Shown here: positions 3,380-8,283 of the stretch, one piece after another | How the letters are laid out: each line of letters begins with the position of its first letter | Position numbering within the stretch: position 1 is the stretch's first letter | Source: Coleofasciculus sp. S288 | GTDB taxonomy: Bacteria; Cyanobacteriota; Cyanobacteriia; Cyanobacteriales; Coleofasciculaceae | Direction: 5' to 3' | Length of the DNA: 8,283 nucleotides | Assembly (NCBI GenBank): GCA_020216575.1 | Contig: JAIUYC010000118.1 | Span: 1 to 8,283, forward strand | Translations under genes and position numbers: made by a program | The notes under the pieces: model-generated | What the model saw: the letters and a program-made list of their open reading frames with translations, nothing else | Databases searched by the model: none | Told to the model about the DNA's origin: nothing

Positions 3380-6268
3380 TCACCGCCTCTGTTGGTTTCC
3401 TGCCCTCCCACTCATCCGCTCACCGTAGCGCAGTAGCCTTTCAATGGTAGCCAGACGGTTGTCCCACACTCGGACTTGATAGGGATACTGCTGTGCCTGC
3501 TGCTGCATCCATTTCGGAAATTGGGCGCGGAATGAGGAAACAGAAGCCTTAGCTGCTGCCAAATTCTGCACCGATGGCTCTGCCGCTAATTGATTAAGCG
3601 CACTCAAGACAGCATCGCCCTGTTTGCGCCACTCCGAAAGCGCTGGCTCTAGAATCAAGATTTGATGATTTGTCAGCATAAAACTCCATTCCTGTTGCAA
3701 AGCCTCGTAACGAGCTACTGCGGCTGGGAACGGTTGGCGGTAAGGAATCGGTTCCCCGGTTGCACCCAAACCTCTGCCTTGAGTGCGATTGAAGATGCTA
3801 CGCAGATTAGCATTGAGATTTTCCACTGCAAATAGGGCAAAGCCTCCGGACGGTAAATCCCGCAGCAGCTGAATTTGGTCAACTGCAACCATGTCTGGCA
3901 AATTTAAGAGCCGAATTCCTGGCAAAATCAAGGCTGAATTGAGCGACTCTTGCGTCAGCAATGGCTGAGCTAGACTCTGCAAGCCGTTGGCATCCAAGGC
4001 ATAGGTCATCGGTACCATCAGGTCGAGTTCACCTCGCATTGCCCAATCTTCCCAGTTTTGTTGCAGCCGTTGCAGGCGTTCGGGACGTGGTAGGGCGAAG
4101 ACAGCGGCAGAGAGAATTAGATTGGGGCGTTGAGTTCGCAGACGTTGAGAGGCAGTCGCCACAAAGCTGTCAATTTGCCGGATGCGAAAATCCGTCCATT
4201 GTTGCCATAAGGTTTGATTGCGTGGAGAAATTTGGATAGGGTCAACTCCTGTCAGTTCCTTAAACTGCTCCCGCGCTGTTCGACTATAGCCATTAATTTG
4301 ATTAGCACTGGGGTCTTGAAACGGGTAGCGGATGTAGTCTAATTGAATGCCATCCACCTGATAGCGGGTTGCTATCTCATCGAGCAGTGCCAGCAGATAA
4401 CTCCGCACCTCTGGATTGGCGGGGTCAAAGAATGCTTTTTTAGTATTTGGATCGAACAAACGTCCCTGCTTATCACGCATCGCCCAATCTGGATGAGCGG
4501 ATAACACAGGCCCGGGGTAGTCGGTGGGTTGATTCAGCACGGCGTTGTGTCGCCGATTTGCCGCCGCAAACATCCAAACCCAAGCGTGCAACTCCATTCC
4601 CCGTTCGTGAGCTAACTTCACCGCCGCAGCTAGAGGGTCCCAACCCCGAACTAGAGGGTTTTGCTCTGGCGCAACGCGGCTAGGGTAAATCGGGTAACTG
4701 GCGTTGACCGTTTCAAAAAAGACGGTGTTGAAGCCTGCTGCTGCCAATTGGTCAAAAATCTTGGCTAAATCCTGCTCCGATCGCGCCCTAACAATCGTAC
4801 CCCGGTCTAACCAAATGGCTCGAATCTCTGGCTGTGCCAGCTTGCTATTGGTTGGGTAGTTGTCCCATAGCATGCGCCGTGCTTGCAACCACTGCTCTCT
4901 TGCCCTGTTATAGTCTCTTTGCTCGGCAGCCTCCCGGAAGTTTTGCAGTCCCTTCTTCGCTGTCGCCAAAGCCCTACTTGCCGAAGCGGTTGTGGACACA
5001 GAGATAAATTGCTCCCCCTGCTTCTCTTCTTCCCTTGCTCCCCCTACTCGACCACTCGTGGCGTTAGCAGCTAGTAAGGCACTTTCAAACCGACCGATGA
5101 GATTTTCTAACTCCTGACCCATCAGGGCAACCTGTGCGACGGTGAGTGGTCCTCTGGTGTTGAAAGGTAATGGAGAGGGGGACACCACATCGCCCGGGTC
5201 TGTTGGAGCGATACCACCCAAGGGGGAGCGCAACCCTTCTCCGGAAGCTTGGGATGGGACACAAGATTGTTCTGGTTTGTCTGCCGTCGGTGTTCCAGGA
5301 GTGGGGGTTATATCATAGCGACTGAGCGCCGCTCGCAACCAAGCACTGTCCACCTCAACTGGGGCCGATGCATCCACACCCCAACGCCAGCCGAAAAAGG
5401 TAGTTTGTTGGGTTGTGACAATCGCAGGTGGGTTCTCATCCTGACTCCAGACGGCAGCCGTCGTCGAGTTTAACCCTGTAGGAATTACAACACCGCCTCG
5501 AACTGTGCCTCCTAGTCCAGCTTGCTGCGTCCAAGTTGGGTCGAGAGTGGACAACGGTTCCAAGGTGGCAGGTTTGGTCATGGCAAAACCCCAGTAGGCA
5601 CCCAAGAGCGATCGCAAACGGTTACGAACGTCGGTTTGGGAAAGCGTACCCGTTGGGCCACTGACAATCACTCGACCGCCTTGGCGCATCCAGTCTTGCA
5701 GGGCTGCTGCCTGGGCGGGTTTGACTAGCTCAACGTTAGGCAAAAATAGCAATTGAGTGTTTCCCAAGTCTGAGGCGCGATTGACTTGAGCAAAATCAAC
5801 CACGCAGTAGTCAACACCACTGGACTGCAAGCGAGTTCTAATTCCTGACCAATGCCCCTCATTGTCCAGACTTCTCACCACTGCCAATCGTGCTGTTTGA
5901 GCAGAGGCGGCTGGTAGTAGTACAGAGGAACTAATCGAGGTTGCGATCGCCGCACCAACGACCATCTTCCAAACCTGAAGCCTCGACTGACAGGGGCTAG
6001 AAGAAGTCAATCGATTTTGGATTTTAGATTGGCGATTTTGGATTGATCCCGACACCGAGGGTACAGGACTTGGAGATTTTAAATTAACGTTAGCCGTGGG
6101 CGGACGCAGGGTAGCAAGTATTTTAGATTTATTTCGACCCTCTGAGTCGAGGCATGAACCGAAACGTTCTTTTAATCCAAAATCCAAAATCCAAAATCCA
6201 AAATTGGTAGACAAGCAACGTTGCCGATTAGCACGGGAATGACTCCTCACCACAAACTGCTCCTTCAT
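3380..6268 (-). CDS. Exported GHL10 (DUF187) glycosyl-hydrolase-like protein with amidotransferase-like N-domain
   Basis: Numbering is from the ATG at 6268 (962 residues). A hydrophobic signal segment (about 103-119) ends in an AASA-Q cleavage site near 123, so the protein is probably exported. Residues 126-318 resemble a class I glutamine-amidotransferase-like fold without an obvious catalytic triad. A proline-rich linker and a helical stretch (to about 475) follow. The GHL10 domain (about 480-825) has EIRAIWLDRG, HAWVW (561-565), GIQLDYIRYP (640-649) and LMVPMTYA (750-757). A helical C-terminus ends the protein. GHL10 proteins are related to family 10 glycosylhydrolases and are thought to act on envelope or extracellular glycans; the substrate is unknown. 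The start is uncertain. The ATG at 6268 has GAGGAG 10 nt upstream, but residues 1-86 run through 7-nt repeats and look non-coding. TTG at 6010 would give a classical charged n-region, and ATG at 5965 is the last option. A GTG at 6289 is also in frame. Confidence 0.92.
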   Translation of the reverse strand: MKEQFVVRSHSRANRQRCLSTNFGFWILDFGLKERFGSCLDSEGRNKSKILATLRPPTANVNLKSPSPVPSVSGSIQNRQSKIQNRLTSSSPCQSRLQVWKMVVGAAIATSISSSVLLPAASAQTARLAVVRSLDNEGHWSGIRTRLQSSGVDYCVVDFAQVNRASDLGNTQLLFLPNVELVKPAQAAALQDWMRQGGRVIVSGPTGTLSQTDVRNRLRSLLGAYWGFAMTKPATLEPLSTLDPTWTQQAGLGGTVRGGVVIPTGLNSTTAAVWSQDENPPAIVTTQQTTFFGWRWGVDASAPVEVDSAWLRAALSRYDITPTPGTPTADKPEQSCVPSQASGEGLRSPLGGIAPTDPGDVVSPSPLPFNTRGPLTVAQVALMGQELENLIGRFESALLAANATSGRVGGAREEEKQGEQFISVSTTASASRALATAKKGLQNFREAAEQRDYNRAREQWLQARRMLWDNYPTNSKLAQPEIRAIWLDRGTIVRARSEQDLAKIFDQLAAAGFNTVFFETVNASYPIYPSRVAPEQNPLVRGWDPLAAAVKLAHERGMELHAWVWMFAAANRRHNAVLNQPTDYPGPVLSAHPDWAMRDKQGRLFDPNTKKAFFDPANPEVRSYLLALLDEIATRYQVDGIQLDYIRYPFQDPSANQINGYSRTAREQFKELTGVDPIQISPRNQTLWQQWTDFRIRQIDSFVATASQRLRTQRPNLILSAAVFALPRPERLQRLQQNWEDWAMRGELDLMVPMTYALDANGLQSLAQPLLTQESLNSALILPGIRLLNLPDMVAVDQIQLLRDLPSGGFALFAVENLNANLRSIFNRTQGRGLGATGEPIPYRQPFPAAVARYEALQQEWSFMLTNHQILILEPALSEWRKQGDAVLSALNQLAAEPSVQNLAAAKASVSSFRAQFPKWMQQQAQQYPYQVRVWDNRLATIERLLRYGERMSGRAGNQQRR
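5009..5045. repeat. G-rich low-complexity repeat inside the GHL10 gene
   Basis: TTGCTCCCCCT occurs at 5009-5019 and again at 5035-5045, separated by a CT-rich stretch. On the coding strand this is a purine-rich GGGGGAGCA-type repeat. It encodes a charged Gly/Glu/Lys/Gln segment (about residues 408-420, counted from 6268) between the proline-rich linker and the helical stretch before the GHL10 domain. Similar GGGGAGCA repeats occur between genes in filamentous cyanobacteria, so this part of the protein may have grown by repeat insertion. Confidence 0.5.
6012..6049. repeat. 7-nt repeat block A (GATTTTG family)
   Basis: Five consecutive heptads, each beginning GATT, occupy 6013-6047: GATTTTG, GATTTTA, GATTGGC, GATTTTG and GATTGAT. 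This is the short tandem heptanucleotide repeat type widespread in cyanobacteria. It lies immediately upstream of the TTG candidate start at 6010 of the GHL10 gene. It is the inverse of block B at 6174-6207: GATTTTGGATTTT at 6013-6025 can pair with 6186-6198 over 13 bases. Confidence 0.8.
6174..6207. repeat. 7-nt repeat block B (AATCCAA, inverted relative to A)
   Basis: Four perfect AATCCAA heptads at 6174-6201 are followed by a diverged unit. On the minus strand they read TTGGATT, the same unit as block A but in the opposite orientation, 126 bp away. The long GHL10 reading frame passes through it as an aromatic-rich Phe/Trp/Leu stretch, an unlikely N-terminus for an exported protein. That argues this part is untranslated leader or recently acquired sequence. 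Confidence 0.85.
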
Positions 6269-6293
6269 CCGCAAACAACTCCTCAGCACCTTA

Positions 6294-6314
6294 TGGCAAG
6301 TTAGCAGCTTGCCA
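6294..6314 (-). other. Small hairpin between the helicase and GHL10 genes
   Basis: TGGCAAG (6294-6300) and CTTGCCA (6308-6314) form a perfect 7-bp stem with a 7-nt loop. It lies 66 nt after the helicase stop codon. No T-tract follows on the minus strand, so it is not a standard terminator. It might stabilise or process a helicase-GHL10 transcript. Confidence 0.4.
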
Positions 6315-6379
6315 AGAGGAAATCTTCAAAATTATCAATTTAAACCTTCCAACCTTAGACAGGTGAAAGCTAGCCAATT

Positions 6380-8283
6380 CTAATCGACTATCTCATTGAC
6401 TGGGAAGCGGTCTAGTAATTGAATAGCCCGAATCGCATTGACTTTGAGAGACTCTGGGATGCCAGGTACGTGGGGAACTTGCGATAAGATATCCACCGTC
6501 CGCCGCAAAATCCGGACAATGTCCCCTTCATCCAAACTGGTGTTGTCGCATAGCTCCGTCCACTCAACGCCTAACGCCCACTGCTCCACCAGACCGATTA
6601 ACTCATACTCCAACCAAACCGGCAATGCGACTTGATATCGGCGTTGCAACTGAAATAGCTGACGCCGCACCCCTCTCAGCCGCGCCAACGCATCAATCAC
6701 TGGCTCGGGGGGTGGGTAGTTGGTTCCGCTATCGGGACGGGGGGTTTCGGAAACCAAGGCGCACATTGCCGCTGCCAGATGCTGAGGATCTAAGCTATCA
6801 AATTCTCCAGACATTAGCGCTAACCCCAGCCACAATTCGTTATCGCCCCGAATTGCTGCAGCTGCTTGTCCCAGAGGCGTGGGCTTCACATCCTCCAGGC
6901 AACCAAATGCCCTTAAAATTTCAATTAGGTTGAGGAACTCCTGCCAATGGTGTGCCTGGTTTTCTCGATATTCGGCTTGACGCTCGTTGATTTCTTCTTG
7001 CAGGGCTAATCGACGATTGTGGCGTTTGATCAGGTTGGACGGATTGCCCCACTGGTTTACCCGATGAGCATCCAGTTGGGCTTTCACCGTGTCCACAATT
7101 TGCTGTTGTGCCAAGACTTCTGGGGCGAAGGAGGCTAGCGCGTCTGGCTTCGCGAACGCATCTGGATCAATAACAGGCTCGGACGAGGCGATGCTCCTGC
7201 GAATTTCCTGGACGAGCGATTCTGTCTGTTCATTACCCCGCCTGACTTGACCGGGCTTAGGAACTAGCTCAACCGGGGGCTGAATTAGGGCAGACGATGA
7301 GGCGGTAAGAGTTTGTCCATTCTCCCGTCGTCCCCAGTCTTGAGTCCCGACAAAGGTGTGCAAGCCGACAACGTCAGCGGTTGTTGCTACATACCATCGG
7401 TTATCAGCGCCCAAGCAAACCAGATAAGGCGATTGACCGCTTCCCTTTTCCTTCGCCACTAACATAGCTGGAACCGGATGAGAGACCTTCACATGCTTGC
7501 CCTTGAGGTAGAGGAGAGCGCCCTCTGTAATCAATTGCATCGATTGGGCAATTTCCGCCGTTCGCACCGCTTCGGCTTGCCTTTGCAGCGTTTTTAGGAG
7601 ACGACGCTCTTCTCTGAGGCGTTCGCTGAGTTTTTCATAGTTCTCCAGCGCTTTTACGTCTATAGGGGCAAGTTGAATATCGAGTTTCGCCAGTTCTGTG
7701 GTCAGTTCGGTAATTGCCTGCTGCTGGGGTTTCAGGTACAGTGTTGCCAAGTATTGGGCAAAGCTGCGTTCCACCAAATTCTTGGCTTCTGCGATTGAGT
7801 GGGTTTGCAGCAAATTCAGCACCATGCCATAGGTGGGTGTGAACTGGCTGACTAGAGGATCGGGACCCGTGGTTGCCAGGTAAGCCGCTTCTTTTGCACC
7901 TTCAAAGGGCGTCTGCAACGTCACGACGTAGCCCATCGCATCCATCCCTCGCCGTCCGGCACGCCCCGCCATTTGTAAAAATTCAGACGCGGTTAGCAGT
8001 CGATGTCCCCGGTCGGTACGCTTAGAAAGGGTTGAGATGACGGTGGTGCGAGCTGGCATATTAATCCCTGCTGCCAGCGTCTCGGTGGCAAACACCACTT
8101 TAATCAGACCCATCTGGAATAGTTCTTCCACCAACCCCTTCCAGGCGGGTAAAATTCCGGCATGGTGAGCGGCGATGCCTCGGTAGAGCGGTTCAACTTG
8201 TCCGGCACGACCGGCATCGGGATTGCGGCTGAGAAATTCATCGATTCGAGTTTTCAGTTCATCCGCTTCTTGTTCGGTGACTA
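6380..8283 (-). CDS. Ski2/Mtr4-like DEAD/DExH RNA helicase, C-terminal part (5' end beyond window)
   Basis: C-terminal 633 residues of a superfamily 2 RNA helicase. The frame stays open to the right edge, so the beginning, with the Walker A and DExH motifs, lies outside the window. Numbering from the first full codon at 8281, residues 37-49 hold GIAAHHAGILPAW, as in Ski2-like proteins. Motif V covers 63-78 (FATETLAAGINMPART). Motif VI is QMAGRAGRRG at 103-112. A long charged helical insertion (about 180-250) is followed by a beta-rich stretch (about 255-345). The DSHCT domain typical of Ski2/Mtr4 helicases fills roughly 447-628. Such helicases unwind RNA with ATP and act in RNA processing or decay in the cytoplasm; the cyanobacterial substrate is not known from sequence. 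The visible part is intact, with no frameshift. It lies upstream of the GHL10 gene on the same strand. Confidence 0.95.
   Translation of the reverse strand, partial: VTEQEADELKTRIDEFLSRNPDAGRAGQVEPLYRGIAAHHAGILPAWKGLVEELFQMGLIKVVFATETLAAGINMPARTTVISTLSKRTDRGHRLLTASEFLQMAGRAGRRGMDAMGYVVTLQTPFEGAKEAAYLATTGPDPLVSQFTPTYGMVLNLLQTHSIAEAKNLVERSFAQYLATLYLKPQQQAITELTTELAKLDIQLAPIDVKALENYEKLSERLREERRLLKTLQRQAEAVRTAEIAQSMQLITEGALLYLKGKHVKVSHPVPAMLVAKEKGSGQSPYLVCLGADNRWYVATTADVVGLHTFVGTQDWGRRENGQTLTASSSALIQPPVELVPKPGQVRRGNEQTESLVQEIRRSIASSEPVIDPDAFAKPDALASFAPEVLAQQQIVDTVKAQLDAHRVNQWGNPSNLIKRHNRRLALQEEINERQAEYRENQAHHWQEFLNLIEILRAFGCLEDVKPTPLGQAAAAIRGDNELWLGLALMSGEFDSLDPQHLAAAMCALVSETPRPDSGTNYPPPEPVIDALARLRGVRRQLFQLQRRYQVALPVWLEYELIGLVEQWALGVEWTELCDNTSLDEGDIVRILRRTVDILSQVPHVPGIPESLKVNAIRAIQLLDRFPVNEIVD

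Noticed and set aside
6174..6207. CRISPR-like array
   Set aside because: The repeats are contiguous 7-nt units without spacers: a simple tandem repeat.
8132..8134. TTG as the start of the helicase gene
   Set aside because: The same frame continues upstream to the window edge and encodes conserved helicase sequence (GIAAHHAGILPAW), so this is an internal leucine.

Overview
The window looks like chromosomal DNA of a cyanobacterium, probably a filamentous or otherwise large-genome type. The evidence is a complete CP12 gene (the redox switch of the Calvin cycle), seven copies of the octamer GCGATCGC (the HIP1 palindrome over-represented in cyanobacteria), 7-nt tandem repeats of the kind scattered through cyanobacterial intergenic DNA, and proteins whose architectures are common in the phylum (FIST sensor, GHL10/DUF187 glycosyl-hydrolase-like protein, DSHCT-type RNA helicase). 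No CRISPR array, tRNA, rRNA, prophage or intact transposon is visible.

Layout: 1-145 is AT-rich, without a gene. A calcineurin-type metallophosphoesterase runs rightward (146-1249) and converges, across 76 bp of degenerate 7-nt repeats, on a leftward FIST-domain protein (1326-2606). FIST diverges from CP12 (3039-3266, rightward). The 432 bp between them are A/T-rich and hold an unusual number of small palindromes, hairpins and a 16-nt direct repeat. CP12 ends at two consecutive hairpins, the second a good intrinsic terminator. Leftward from there are a large exported protein with a GHL10 domain (ending at 3380) and, upstream of it, the C-terminal 633 residues of a Ski2/Mtr4-like helicase whose beginning lies beyond the right edge.

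The helicase and the GHL10 gene share a strand and could be co-transcribed, but their spacing is uncertain because the GHL10 start is unclear. The open frame extends about 100 codons upstream of a signal-peptide-like segment, through two oppositely oriented blocks of 7-nt repeats. The real start is either far upstream (ATG at 6268 with a Shine-Dalgarno-like GAGGAG) or close to the signal peptide (TTG at 6010 or ATG at 5965).

The genes do not form one obvious pathway. They read as housekeeping and accessory genes: carbon-metabolism control (CP12), RNA processing or turnover (helicase), cell-envelope glycan work (GHL10), ligand sensing (FIST) and phosphoester hydrolysis (metallophosphoesterase). 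I see no convincing new multi-gene system. The most interesting points are the structured CP12/FIST intergenic region, the repeat-invaded 5' end of the GHL10 gene, and the fusion of an amidotransferase-like domain to GHL10.
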